64,000 bases of DNA. Origin: CAZAMP01 sp964486455. GTDB taxonomy: Bacteria > Eisenbacteria > RBG-16-71-46 > CAZAMP01. Under the pieces are notes generated by a model. That model saw only the letters and a list, made by a program, of their open reading frames with translations. It ran no database searches and was not told the DNA's origin. The position numbers were made by a program, and so were the translations under genes. The DNA is taken from positions 25,960 to 89,959 of the forward strand of contig CAZAMP010000014.1 in assembly GCA_964486455.1 (NCBI GenBank). Reading direction: 5' to 3'. Numbering within the stretch: position 1 is the first letter of the stretch; each line of letters begins with the position of its first letter. Below, piece by piece: positions 33,550 to 42,847 of this stretch.

Positions 33550-36444
33550 ATGACGAAGAGGGTCCTCCTGCGTGCATCGCTGGCCCTGATGCTGGCGTGC
33601 TTGCCTGGTCTTGCCTTGGGCCAGGAGGCGACTACTGGTTCCATCATTGGGATGGTAGTAGACCTCGATGGCGAGTTTCTGGCCGATGTGACGGTTCAGA
33701 TCGAGTCGAATCAAGGGACACGTGGGGTGGTGACGGATGAGGATGGGCTGTTTCGTATTCCCTATCTTACCCCCGGAATCTATAGCCTCACGGCGTCGCG
33801 TTCCGGGTATATCACGGCCGGATGCGAGAACATCGAGGTGCGTCTGCTGGCACGTGTCCGGGTCGAGGTGATACTCACGCCGGGAGCCTCGGAGAAGATC
33901 GAGGTCCTTGCCGACGCGCCCGTGATCGATCTCTACTCTACGACGACAGGGGCGACGATCACCGAAGAACTCATGTCCAGCATCCCGCTCGGCCGAAGAT
34001 TCTCCTCCACCTTGCCGATGTCCCCGGGTGTCGTTGAGAGTGGAATCGACGCCTCCAATCCTTCCATCTCCGGCGGAAGTGGTCTCGAGAACACCTACAT
34101 CGTCGACGGCATGAACATCGGCAACACCGGCTACGGAAGCGCCGGCTCCTATTCGATCATCTATGGCTCGATGGGATCGGGCGTCAACTACGATTACATT
34201 CAGGAAGTCCAGGTCAAGACCGGCGGCTACGAACCGGAGTACGGCGAAGCGCTCGGCGGGTTCATCAACATGGTGACGAAGTCCGGAACCAACACCTTCG
34301 GCGGCAGCATCTTCTCGTACCTAAGCTTCGAGGATCTGGAAGGCAGCCGAAAGCAGAGCGACCACTGGCTTCTCTCCGCCCAGACAACCGCGTATTCGAG
34401 TGTGGACTATGGTTTCGAGGCGGGCGGGCCGCTCGTGGAAGACAAGGCGTTCTGGTACGCCGTGTTCGATCCAACGTTCACCACCAGCAAACGCCGGACA
34501 TCCCAGGCCGTCCGCGAGAGTCAAGGCATCGATCACACGGTCGAGGTCGATCGTACGATCTACAACTACGCGGCCAACCTCAAATGGGCGCTGAATCCTA
34601 GGCACACCGTGGCTTTCTCGACGTTCGGAGATCCTTCGGTGGGTGAGAAGGGTCCGCAACGATCGTCGGCGGTGGCCGTGGCGGATCCGAGCGCGCGTCA
34701 CACGGAGCTGACCTACGGCGGGCAGAACTACGTCGGGAAATGGAACGGCGAGCTGATGCCCAACTGGTTCATCGAAGGCACCGTTGCCTATCACAAGGAT
34801 GAGTTCAAGGAAGACCCCGCCCTCGACAAGCCCGCTGGCTACGACTTCCGAGACTACATCTTCAGGCGCCACGGTGGGGTCGGGTACTTCGAGGAGAACA
34901 CCTCCACGAACAAGCAGTATCAGCTCAAGCTCTCCAACTACCTGCGCGCCGGCGGCGAGCACCATGTGCGCTACGGCGTCAGCTATCAAGACATCGGCTA
35001 TGAGGATGTTTCCAACTTCACCGGACCCAGCGGGATCGAGATCGGGCTACCGGGCGGCACGGTGACATCCACCAGCGGATACAGCTGGGACATCGATCCG
35101 GCGGGGACGCGGTTTCGCATCAACCGCATTCGGAGCGGCGATCTGGGCGCCGAAACCAGCGCGAATCACACAGCGCTGTTCATTTCCGATACCTGGAATC
35201 CAACAAAGTACCTGAGCATCATGGCCGGCGTTCGCTACGAGCAGGAAACGCTCGAGGGCAACGTGACCAGTCACACCTGGAAGAACAATTGGGCACCACG
35301 CTTCCATGTGATCCTCGATCCCACACGGGACAACAAGAGCAAGATCTCGCTCGCCTGCGGCCGCTATTTCGGAAAGGTGCCCAACGATCTGGCCGTCCGC
35401 GCCATGAGCCGCGAAGTCACCTACGTCATCGACTACGACCTCGCGCAGATCGATCTCTCGGATCCCAACAACCCACAGGGGATGGGCCCCGCGGCTCAGC
35501 TTTACGACCCCTTCGTCTTCGGGGATCACCAGACCAAGATCGACCCGGATTCGAAGCTGAGCTATGCGGACGAGTTCGTGGTTGGACTGGAGCGTGAGGT
35601 GGCCCCCAACCTCTCGGTGGGAGTGACCTACCTGCACCGCGAGCTCGGACGCACCCTCGAGGACGTTCAGGACAGCCTCTATTCGGATCAGCTCGCGGGT
35701 GGTGGGTTCGGTGAGTACATCATAACGAACCCGAAGCCCCCGAATTTCCCCGAGCCAAAGCGCGACTACGACGCGGTGACCGTCAAGGTCGAGAAGCGGA
35801 TGCGCGACAACTGGCAGTTGCTGGCCACCTACACGTGGTCCCGTCTTCATGGGAACTATGAGGGCTACTTCCGGCGGGACAACGGTCAGAGCGACCCGTT
35901 CATTACGTCGATGTTCGATTGGCCCTACTTGCTGGATCCGGAAGTCTGGAAATACATGAGCGCCAGTGGACCGCTTCCGAGCGACCGACCGCATGTGTTC
36001 AATTGCTTCGGGTCGTACCGGCTCGACAATGGGCTCGACATGGGGATGAGCTTCCGGATCCAGAGTGGTATCCCGATCACCAAGATCGGCTACAACTGGG
36101 TCTATGCCAGCGACTCGGAGATCCTCCTCGAAGAGCGCGGCGGCAGCGGCCGGACCCCGACGACGAAGAGCCTGGGGCTCCACCTGGGCTACCCATTCAA
36201 GATCCCGCAGGGCAAGTTCGGGCTGGGCATCAAGACGTTGGAGGTGGGCCTGGATCTCTTCAACGTGCTCAACGAGAAGAAGGCCTTCTATGTCGACATG
36301 ATGTCGGAGGTCGGCGGGTCGGTGGAGGGGGCTCCCTATAGCCCCGAAGATCCGTGCCCCGAGTGCGAGAACCCCGATTTCGGAAAGGCCTTCGCATTCC
36401 AGAGCCCACGGCACCTCAGGTTCGCCGTTCGCGCGGGCTTCTAG
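33550..36444 (+). CDS. TonB-dependent outer-membrane receptor with N-terminal carboxypeptidase-regulatory-like domain
   Basis: A 964-aa outer-membrane receptor. Residues 1-23 form a signal peptide ending ALGQEA. Residues 24-115 are a carboxypeptidase-regulatory-like Ig domain (GSIIGMVVDLDGEFLADV...GVVTDEDG), as in Oar and SusC-like receptors. The plug domain has YIVDGMNIGNTGYG and GEALGGFINMVTKSGTN. The rest is a beta barrel ending in Phe (FAVRAGF), as needed for BAM insertion. ATG 33550 is chosen over 33499 because GGAGGGAGAGG precedes it and the signal peptide starts there. Import would be powered by the TonB/ExbBD operon just downstream on the other strand. The ligand is unknown; a peptide, siderophore or glycan is possible. 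Confidence 0.9.
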   Translation: MTKRVLLRASLALMLACLPGLALGQEATTGSIIGMVVDLDGEFLADVTVQIESNQGTRGVVTDEDGLFRIPYLTPGIYSLTASRSGYITAGCENIEVRLLARVRVEVILTPGASEKIEVLADAPVIDLYSTTTGATITEELMSSIPLGRRFSSTLPMSPGVVESGIDASNPSISGGSGLENTYIVDGMNIGNTGYGSAGSYSIIYGSMGSGVNYDYIQEVQVKTGGYEPEYGEALGGFINMVTKSGTNTFGGSIFSYLSFEDLEGSRKQSDHWLLSAQTTAYSSVDYGFEAGGPLVEDKAFWYAVFDPTFTTSKRRTSQAVRESQGIDHTVEVDRTIYNYAANLKWALNPRHTVAFSTFGDPSVGEKGPQRSSAVAVADPSARHTELTYGGQNYVGKWNGELMPNWFIEGTVAYHKDEFKEDPALDKPAGYDFRDYIFRRHGGVGYFEENTSTNKQYQLKLSNYLRAGGEHHVRYGVSYQDIGYEDVSNFTGPSGIEIGLPGGTVTSTSGYSWDIDPAGTRFRINRIRSGDLGAETSANHTALFISDTWNPTKYLSIMAGVRYEQETLEGNVTSHTWKNNWAPRFHVILDPTRDNKSKISLACGRYFGKVPNDLAVRAMSREVTYVIDYDLAQIDLSDPNNPQGMGPAAQLYDPFVFGDHQTKIDPDSKLSYADEFVVGLEREVAPNLSVGVTYLHRELGRTLEDVQDSLYSDQLAGGGFGEYIITNPKPPNFPEPKRDYDAVTVKVEKRMRDNWQLLATYTWSRLHGNYEGYFRRDNGQSDPFITSMFDWPYLLDPEVWKYMSASGPLPSDRPHVFNCFGSYRLDNGLDMGMSFRIQSGIPITKIGYNWVYASDSEILLEERGGSGRTPTTKSLGLHLGYPFKIPQGKFGLGIKTLEVGLDLFNVLNEKKAFYVDMMSEVGGSVEGAPYSPEDPCPECENPDFGKAFAFQSPRHLRFAVRAGF

Positions 36445-36475
36445 CGCGCGGCGAATAGGCGACATAGAAGAAGCG

Positions 36476-36508
36476 AATCGGCTGGTCTCATGACCGGCCG
36501 ATTTTCTT
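36476..36508 (+). terminator. Rho-independent terminator of the TonB-dependent receptor gene
   Basis: An 11-bp stem (36476-36486 pairing with 36493-36503, one G-U wobble) closes a 6-base loop and is followed by TTCTTCT. It lies about 30 bp after the receptor stop codon, before the convergent exbD gene. Confidence 0.8.
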
Positions 36509-36616
36509 CTGCCCAGTCTGCACAGACTTCTCCCAACATGATGGTCCATGCGCAATGAGCTGGGACGTGGAGCACCAAAGGCACCGAAGAGAGTGGAACG
36601 CGGCGTGAGGTCTGAG

Positions 36617-37054
36617 TTAGAAGCCTGCCTTGATGGGTGAACCGATCGAGTCCGGAACCACACCGATGGTCTGAGCGCCGCCATCTCGACAGAGATCCAT
36701 GATCTCGACGACGGTGCCGTAACCGGTCTCTTCGTCCGCGTCCAAGAAGAGCAACGCCTCACCCCCGCGCTGCGCGAAGATCTCTCGCAGGCGCTGTGGC
36801 AGTGTGGATGCCTGGAGTTCCTCGCGGTTCAGAAGCAGACGTCCATCGGCACAGACATAAAGCACCAGCTGGCGCTCCGCATACTCCTCCGGCAGAGGCT
36901 GGGTGGCTTCTCGCGGAATGCTCGAATCGATCGCCTTCGCCAGAATCGGTGTAACCATGATGAAGATGATGAGTAGAACCAAGAGCACGTCCACGAGGGG
37001 CGTTACGATGATGGTGGACCGGGTCTGCCGGAGCCCGTCATATCCCGTGGTCAC
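36617..37054 (-). CDS. exbD: ExbD/TolR family biopolymer transport protein (second copy)
   Basis: A 145-aa protein with a short cytoplasmic N-terminus, one transmembrane helix (about 18-40) carrying the essential Asp in TPLVDVLLVLLIIF, and a periplasmic ExbD domain. It is the last gene of a leftward tonB-exbB-exbD-exbD operon and starts 3 bp after the previous exbD. Tandem non-identical ExbD proteins are common in FCB-group TonB systems. Its periplasmic domain is highly acidic near the middle (DADEETGYG), unlike that of the first copy. Confidence 0.92.
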   Translation of the reverse strand: MTTGYDGLRQTRSTIIVTPLVDVLLVLLIIFIMVTPILAKAIDSSIPREATQPLPEEYAERQLVLYVCADGRLLLNREELQASTLPQRLREIFAQRGGEALLFLDADEETGYGTVVEIMDLCRDGGAQTIGVVPDSIGSPIKAGF

Positions 37055-37057
37055 CGT

Positions 37058-37531
37058 CTAGCCTTCCTGCATTCCGGTTCGTGCCTTCATTGAACCGCCG
37101 CCGCCATTCGCTTCGACTTCCCTTGCCAGAAAGGCCGCACCACGAAACCCCGCGCCGCCCCCCGCCTTCAGAACCCTCTTGACTTGTCCGTAGGCGACGC
37201 TCTGGTCCGCCTTGATCTGGAACGCCGCCGTGGGATCAGCCCAGTGACGTGCCTTCAGCTCGTCGCCGAGCTTGACCGGATCGATCGGATCCGTTCCCAG
37301 ATACATCTGCCCGTCGGCTCTCAATACGACGGTCACCGCTTGCCGTTCGTCCGCCGTCGCATCCACGACATTCCGAGCCGGGGGGAGAGCGACGTTCACC
37401 CCCTGCTGAAGCATCGGTGTGACGACGATGAAGATGATGAGAACCACCAGCATCACGTCCACCAGTGGGGTGACATTGATCTCGCTACTTAGCGAGTGAC
37501 CATGCGCCCGGTCGTTCCTTCCGCCTTCCAT
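37058..37531 (-). CDS. exbD: ExbD/TolR family biopolymer transport protein (first copy)
   Basis: A 157-aa ExbD-type protein with the membrane helix motif INVTPLVDVMLVVLIIF containing the proton-path Asp. The periplasmic domain follows (VVLRADGQMYLGT...FQIKADQSVAYG), with a Gly-rich tail. Its start overlaps the exbB 3' end by 43 bp, implying translational coupling. With ExbB it forms the proton-driven motor that energises TonB. Confidence 0.92.
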   Translation of the reverse strand: MEGGRNDRAHGHSLSSEINVTPLVDVMLVVLIIFIVVTPMLQQGVNVALPPARNVVDATADERQAVTVVLRADGQMYLGTDPIDPVKLGDELKARHWADPTAAFQIKADQSVAYGQVKRVLKAGGGAGFRGAAFLAREVEANGGGGSMKARTGMQEG

Positions 37532-38214
37532 GAACGGCTCCGTGACTTCTTGATGAGGGTGTCGATCAACTCGCTCTTGGCGTTACCCATCTCGCTGTGA
37601 ACGCTATCCATTCGTCCCAGGAAGTGATTGAAGGCCCACGCCGCGGGGAGGGCGACCAGGATGCCGGCCGCCGTGTTGACCAGAGCCTCGGCGATGCCGC
37701 CGGCCACGGCGCCAAGGCCCCCGGAGCCGGCCGCGGCCATGCCGAAGAAGCTGTTCATGATGCCGATCACGGTGCCGAATAGGCCCACGAAAGGCGCCGT
37801 GGACGTGATCGAGGCCAGCGACGAGAGGCCGCGCTTGAGCTCCTGCGTGATCACCACACTTTCGCGCTCAGCGGCCCCGCGAAGGATGTTCTCGAACCTA
37901 TCGTCAAGGCCGTTCAGCTCCCAGTCGGGCGGCAGATCACGAATGGCGGCCGAATAGATGCGGGCCAGATGGCTCCGCGGATACTTCCGTGCTTCCGCGA
38001 CCACATCGTCGAGCCTGCCCTCGGCCAGCAGGTCGCGCGTGCTTTCCGCGAACCGCCGCGATTGCGTCTGCGCCCTCCGAAAGAGTCGCCAGCGATCGAT
38101 CATGACTCCGGTCGAGTAGATCGACATGATGAGAAGGGTGAACAGGACCAGATGCCCGATCGTTCCCATGGAATGCCATATCTCGAGAGGCCCGTATGTT
38201 ACCGCTGGCTGCAT
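37489..38214 (-). CDS. exbB: ExbB/MotA/TolQ family proton channel protein
   Basis: A 241-aa inner-membrane protein with three transmembrane helices (about 18-40, 132-155 and 168-195). The family signature is APFVGLFGTVIGIMNSF, followed by a long helix with TAAGILVALPAAW. The cytoplasmic loop between helices 1 and 2 has the usual length. It lies 12 bp downstream of tonB and overlaps exbD. It forms the pentameric channel of the TonB motor. Confidence 0.93.
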   Translation of the reverse strand: MQPAVTYGPLEIWHSMGTIGHLVLFTLLIMSIYSTGVMIDRWRLFRRAQTQSRRFAESTRDLLAEGRLDDVVAEARKYPRSHLARIYSAAIRDLPPDWELNGLDDRFENILRGAAERESVVITQELKRGLSSLASITSTAPFVGLFGTVIGIMNSFFGMAAAGSGGLGAVAGGIAEALVNTAAGILVALPAAWAFNHFLGRMDSVHSEMGNAKSELIDTLIKKSRSRSWKAEGTTGRMVTR

Positions 38215-38226
38215 TCCGCTTGCCTC

Positions 38227-39096
38227 CTAGCCCAGAATGAATTCCACCGTCAGCTCGAAGTACACGTCGGTCGGGATACCGTGGTACGTGCCAGGCAGGA
38301 ACTTCCACTGCCTGAGCGCCTCAATCGCGGCTTGCGTGCAACCGAGACGCAGAGCACGCACGACTCGGATGTCCCCAACCGTACCGTCCCGAAGAATCAC
38401 GGCCTCCAGGATCACCTCGCCCTCGACTCGTGCGTTGCGCGCCAACACGGGGTACTCCGGTCGCGCGCGCTCGAGAACGAAGGGCGTTGTGACGGGACCT
38501 CCCGCCCTGAGGGGCCCGGCAGGCGCCGACTCACCGCCGACGACGCCACCGGGAATTCCACCGGCCACGCTCCCCGGGACGCCTCCCGCCGTGCCGGTCT
38601 CCGTCATCTCCGGGATCGGTAGCGAGGGGTGCGAGGCGATCGGCTCGGTGATGATCGTCTCCGGCATGATCAGCGGTTGCACGATCTCGGCGGGCATCTT
38701 CGGCAAGGAGCGGTCCTCCGGGATCTCAGTTACCGGCACGACCTCCGGAGGGGCCACGGCCGGAAGGGTCTTCCGCTCAGCGGCGTCGACCACATCCGCG
38801 GCGGAAGTGCCTGGTACCGAAGGCGCTTCGTTCGCTCCGTGTTGATCCGAGAACTTCAGGAACGTAACCCGGAGCGGCGGTTCGCCTCTCGAATGCCCCT
38901 CCGAACGGCTACCGATCAGAATCCCGCCGAGCAGACACAGGTGCAGCACCAGTGCGACGCCGAACGATGACGGCTTCCACATGGGCCGCCTTCGCCGATG
39001 TGACTCAATCAGGCTCTCGAACAAACGCCGGTCCCCCGCGAACGCCCTGAAGCGTCCGGTGCTCTCCGGACGTACGAATGCGCAGTTCCTTTCCAT
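38227..39096 (-). CDS. tonB: TonB family energy transducer
   Basis: A TonB-type protein of 289 aa from this start. The short basic cytoplasmic segment ESHRRRRPMWKP precedes a single membrane helix (SFGVALVLHLCLLGGILIG). A long periplasmic stretch rich in Pro, Glu and Val and then Gly repeats (AGGVPGSVAGGIPGG) follows. The C-terminal TonB domain has RPEYPVLARNARVEGEV and ALRQWKFLPG. The start is uncertain. The frame is open to 39465; ATG 39339 would begin only 22 bp from the divergent YfiR-like gene, while ATG 38982 sits right at the membrane helix. None has a strong Shine-Dalgarno. It heads the tonB-exbB-exbD-exbD operon and would energise the receptor at 33550-36444. Confidence 0.85.
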   Translation of the reverse strand: MERNCAFVRPESTGRFRAFAGDRRLFESLIESHRRRRPMWKPSSFGVALVLHLCLLGGILIGSRSEGHSRGEPPLRVTFLKFSDQHGANEAPSVPGTSAADVVDAAERKTLPAVAPPEVVPVTEIPEDRSLPKMPAEIVQPLIMPETIITEPIASHPSLPIPEMTETGTAGGVPGSVAGGIPGGVVGGESAPAGPLRAGGPVTTPFVLERARPEYPVLARNARVEGEVILEAVILRDGTVGDIRVVRALRLGCTQAAIEALRQWKFLPGTYHGIPTDVYFELTVEFILG

Positions 39097-39361
39097 CCAA
39101 TGGTCGGCAGGCGTGAACCTGTTATTGACAATACGTTTAGCCTCGGGGTCCCGCTCTGCGGCCCCGGCGTCGGCGGGTTGACCACGTCGCTCGACAGGAC
39201 CGTGTGCCTCCGGCAAGTCCTTTTCCGGGGAGCAGTCAAGAAGGTGCTCCCAATGCCGAAATACGTAGGGTAAGAGAAAGTCTTGCGCCACTTTACAATC
39301 CTGGAATATCGGTGCCGGTTCAGTAGGGGCGGTGTGCATCGGTGATGGAGAGTCGTAGTTG

Positions 39362-40018
39362 ATGCGGGAACCGTTTCTGCGTGTTGTTCGATGCGTAGCT
39401 GGGGTGCTGTTGCTGGCGTCGCTGTTCCAGGCACCGGATATGCCCCTCGCCACACCCCCGGCCAATGCGTCTGAAGTGCGTCTACACTACGAGGACACCT
39501 TCGATGATGTGGAGGCCACCGAGGAGACCGCCGCCGAAATCAAAGCGGCGTTTCTGATGAGGTTTCCAGACTTCGTCGTATGGCAGAATGCACCGGAGGA
39601 CACCCTGCGCATCGGCGTCGTCGGGGACGACGTGCTGCATCAGATGCTGATGAGGCTTGCCTCTCAGGAGAACAATTCCGGCCTCGGAGCTCCACACGTA
39701 ATCGCGATCAGTCAGATCTCAGACGCAGCCCCCATCGTGCACTGCCAGATCCTGGTCATGGGGGAAGACACGTCTCCCGATCTTCTCGATAGGATTTCGG
39801 ATGCACATGAGGCCGGGGTCCTGACCGTCGGTGTGTGGAGCGAAGCGCGTGATGGTGCAATCATCAGGCTCTTCCGCGAAGGAGATCGCGTTCGCTTTGA
39901 CATCAGTCGGACGCTCGCCAAGAAGGCCGGACTGCGAATCAGCTCCAAGCTGCTCATGATTGCCCGGAAAATCACGCGGTGGATCGGGCCGGATTCTCAC
40001 GAGCCCCATCGAGGGTAG
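39362..40018 (+). CDS. YfiR-like (DUF4154) periplasmic protein
   Basis: A 218-aa exported protein with a signal-peptide-like helix (residues 8-22). The mature region matches the YfiR/DUF4154 pattern: EIKAAFLMRFPDFVVWQ at the start, LRIGVVGDDV, CQILVMGEDTS, VLTVGVWSEARDGAIIRLFREGDRVRFDI and a C-terminal RISSKLLMIARKI. YfiR proteins are periplasmic regulators; in Pseudomonas YfiR restrains the diguanylate cyclase YfiN through its periplasmic domain. Here the convergent neighbour is a CHASE8-type histidine kinase, the likely partner. ATG 39362 has GGAGAG nine bases upstream; TTG 39359 is an alternative. Confidence 0.82.
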   Translation: MREPFLRVVRCVAGVLLLASLFQAPDMPLATPPANASEVRLHYEDTFDDVEATEETAAEIKAAFLMRFPDFVVWQNAPEDTLRIGVVGDDVLHQMLMRLASQENNSGLGAPHVIAISQISDAAPIVHCQILVMGEDTSPDLLDRISDAHEAGVLTVGVWSEARDGAIIRLFREGDRVRFDISRTLAKKAGLRISSKLLMIARKITRWIGPDSHEPHRG

Positions 40019-40042
40019 GCTCCTCGCAGGTGTTGGCGGGGG

Positions 40043-42847
40043 CTAAGCGGCTTCCTCGGCGATGAACTCCTCGAGCTCCACCTTCGCCTGGGCGACTTCC
40101 TTCTCTAAAGCCATGGCGTGTGCTTGGATCAATTGAGGATCTCCCGCTTCGGCTGCCATCTCCAGGCGTGCTGCCGCTTCATGCGCTTGCCGTGCGCTCA
40201 AGTTCCCCAGCCCACCCTTCAAGGTGTGTGTCGCCTTTGCGAGAGCGCTCATGTCGTGACGCCGTATGGCCTCACGGATACTCGAGATGAGGTCGGCGTG
40301 TATTTCTCCGAATGCCACCGCCATCTCCCGAATGATAGCGCGATCACCCTCGACGCGGTCGAAGAGCTCGTCCCAGACGATCGCCTCCTTCGTGCGGGCT
40401 TCTTCGTCGTGCCCTCTTTCGACTCTGTCGGGCTCTTGCGCGCATCTGGAGGTTCTTGCCTGTGAGGAATCGGAGAGCAGGCGCTCGATCATCTCGTAGA
40501 GCTCATGCGGATGCATCGGCTTCGAGAGATAATCGTCCATTCCGGCGCCAAGGCACTCCTCGTGAACTCCCTTCATGACATTTGCCGTCAGCGCAATGAT
40601 CGGAACGTGCTTGCCCGTCTTCCTCTCCTTCTCACGAATGATCCTGGTCGCCTCGGCACCGCCCATTTCCGGCATGTGCAGATCCATGAGCACGATGTCA
40701 AACTCGGCTGCTTCCAGAGCGGCAAGCGCTTCTCTCCCGTTGCCGGCAACTACGACCGTGTGGCCATGTCGCTCCAGCATGCGCATGGCAAGGCTCTGAT
40801 TGATCGGGTTGTCTTCCACGACCAGTGCGCGGAGCCGGCCAACGGAAGACTTCAGCGTAACAACGGCTTCCCGGTTGACGTTGTCGACGTCCGAGGACCG
40901 GTGATCTTGTAATCCGAGCGCAACGGCCAAGGCGGCGAGGAGCTCGGACCGCTTGACCGGCTTCGCCAGACAGGCAACGGCACCGGACTCCTGACACTTT
41001 GCGGCCTCGGAGGATGCGGCAGTCGAAGGTAGCACGGTGACGATGCCGGCCTGCGGGCCGAACCGTGCCTGGATCCTCTCGAGGAGGGTCAGGCTTCCTG
41101 TCCGCGTCATCCCAGCGTCCAGAAGAGTTGCGTCAAACGGTGTTCCGGCCGCGTGAGCGTCTTCAATCACATCGAGCACCGCGTCATCCGCATCCACAAC
41201 CGTCGAGGCCATTCGCAGCCCGACGAGCATCTCCAACAGGGCAGACCGCAGTGTGGGGTTGGCGGCGGTCACCAGCACTCGCTTGCCTTCCAGCTCCGGC
41301 AGACTCGGCTCCTCAGACTCCTTCGTCATCTTGTCGTGCAGCCCGAAGGTCGCCGTGAAGTGAAATGCGCTTCCTTCGCCCGGCTCGCTCTCGACCCAGA
41401 TCTCTCCGCCTAGCATTTGAATGAGTTGCGAGGAGATGGCAAGTCCCAGACCGGTACCACCGTACTGACGCGTGGTGGAACCATCCGCTTGCGTGAAGTC
41501 CTCGAAGATGGCTACCTGCTTGTCGTGTGGGATGCCGATTCCCGTGTCCGCTACGCAGAAACGCAGGCGTACGTCGTCCGTGCCGAGTCGCTCAACGGTA
41601 ACCGTGAGCACGATCTCGCCACTGTGCGTGAACTTGGTAGCGTTGCCGATCAGGTTCACGATCACCTGCCGCAGGCGCTCTGCGTCACCGACGACGCCGT
41701 CCGGAACATCTCTGGCGATGTGGCATACGAGCTCCAGCTGCTTTTCATGCACGCGCCGCGCCAGCATCTTCATGATGTCTTCTAGGCTTTCCCGAAGGTC
41801 GAACGGGTGCGGATCAAGCCGCAGCTTGCCGGCCTCGATCTTGGAGAGGTCCAGAATGTCGTTGACGATCGCCAGTAGGGAATCAGCGGAAGTCTTCACC
41901 ATGCAGAGGTTGTCCCGCTGCTCTGGTGTAAGCCTTGTGTCAAGCGTCAGATCGGTCATCCCAATGATGCCGTTCATGGGTGTTCGGATTTCGTGACTCA
42001 TGTTCGCCAGGAACTCGCTCTTCGCACGCGCCGCGGCCTCTGCCTTGTCCTTGGCCGCCACAAGCTCGTGATTCGTTCGTCTCAGTTCTTTGGTTCGTGC
42101 CGCAACCTCATCTTCGAGATGATCCCTGTGCAATTCGAGCTCTGCGTCTCGTCTCTGGATTCGTGCCAACATCTCGTTGAAGGATTCGGTCAGTGCGCCG
42201 ATCTCGTCTCGGCTTCGCTTTACGGCCCGGATCGAGTAGTCTTTTTCTCTTGAAACGCGCCTCACCGTCTCCGCCAAATGGACAACCGGCCCGGACACAA
42301 ATCGCTGAAGCCACGTTGAGAGGAAGAAGGCAACCACGGAACAGATCAGCAAGAAGACCGACCCGATCTTCGCGTACTGAACGATCCGTGACTCAAGTCC
42401 CCGCAAATCCGAACGCACGTAAAGCGTCCCGATGCTCCTGTTCCCGACGGTGATGTCGTGGGATACATGAAGATAGCCATTCCGGAAGGTGTGGCCGAGT
42501 GGATGCGGCTCTGGGGGTGCGGACTCTTCCATTTCATCCGGCCGTACGTATGAGGCAAAGAGCTTTCCGTCGCTCCCGTACACGCACGCGCATGCGATGC
42601 GGCCGTCTGCCGAGAGAGCGGACAGCGTTTCGAGCGCGGCGTCTGGGTCTTCGAAGACAAGCGCGGCGGTACTGTTCGCCCCGATGATCTGCGCCACGGT
42701 TAGCGTCCTTGCCGACATCTCCTTGCGCGCTGTGGTGAGTTCGTAGAAGAGGAAGGCCCCACACACCAGCAGTAGTGCGATTCCGCACGTGAGCATGATA
42801 ATGATGGTCAGCTTGCGTCTTACGGAGAAGCTCTCAAAAATGCGCAT
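40043..42847 (-). CDS. Hybrid sensor histidine kinase: CHASE8-like sensor, HAMP, HisKA, HATPase, two REC, HPt
   Basis: A 934-aa membrane kinase. A first helix (about 12-34) is followed by a CHASE8-type periplasmic domain (IIGANSTAALVFEDPDAALETL), a second helix near 150-172 and HAMP. The kinase core has the phospho-acceptor His in MSHEIRTPMNG (about 297). Receiver 1 has lost the acidic pair (VLVTAAN in place of VDD) but keeps LLDAGM and AKP. Receiver 2 is intact (VVEDN, LMDLHMPEM, LSKP). A C-terminal HPt domain carries ATHTLKGGLGN. ATG 42847 is chosen for the AGAGGATGG upstream and the immediate membrane helix. It allows a His-Asp-His relay inside one protein, probably to an external response regulator not in the window. 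The YfiR-like neighbour may control its sensor. Confidence 0.93.
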   Translation of the reverse strand: MRIFESFSVRRKLTIIIMLTCGIALLLVCGAFLFYELTTARKEMSARTLTVAQIIGANSTAALVFEDPDAALETLSALSADGRIACACVYGSDGKLFASYVRPDEMEESAPPEPHPLGHTFRNGYLHVSHDITVGNRSIGTLYVRSDLRGLESRIVQYAKIGSVFLLICSVVAFFLSTWLQRFVSGPVVHLAETVRRVSREKDYSIRAVKRSRDEIGALTESFNEMLARIQRRDAELELHRDHLEDEVAARTKELRRTNHELVAAKDKAEAAARAKSEFLANMSHEIRTPMNGIIGMTDLTLDTRLTPEQRDNLCMVKTSADSLLAIVNDILDLSKIEAGKLRLDPHPFDLRESLEDIMKMLARRVHEKQLELVCHIARDVPDGVVGDAERLRQVIVNLIGNATKFTHSGEIVLTVTVERLGTDDVRLRFCVADTGIGIPHDKQVAIFEDFTQADGSTTRQYGGTGLGLAISSQLIQMLGGEIWVESEPGEGSAFHFTATFGLHDKMTKESEEPSLPELEGKRVLVTAANPTLRSALLEMLVGLRMASTVVDADDAVLDVIEDAHAAGTPFDATLLDAGMTRTGSLTLLERIQARFGPQAGIVTVLPSTAASSEAAKCQESGAVACLAKPVKRSELLAALAVALGLQDHRSSDVDNVNREAVVTLKSSVGRLRALVVEDNPINQSLAMRMLERHGHTVVVAGNGREALAALEAAEFDIVLMDLHMPEMGGAEATRIIREKERKTGKHVPIIALTANVMKGVHEECLGAGMDDYLSKPMHPHELYEMIERLLSDSSQARTSRCAQEPDRVERGHDEEARTKEAIVWDELFDRVEGDRAIIREMAVAFGEIHADLISSIREAIRRHDMSALAKATHTLKGGLGNLSARQAHEAAARLEMAAEAGDPQLIQAHAMALEKEVAQAKVELEEFIAEEAA

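Noticed and set aside
33244..33714. Minus-strand open frame spanning the right IS end
   Set aside because: It crosses the IS66 terminal repeat and the start of the receptor gene, so it is chance.
35047..36762. Open frame of about 570 codons on the minus strand
   Set aside because: It is antisense to the TonB-dependent receptor barrel and crosses a strong terminator and the exbD 3' end; no coding signs.
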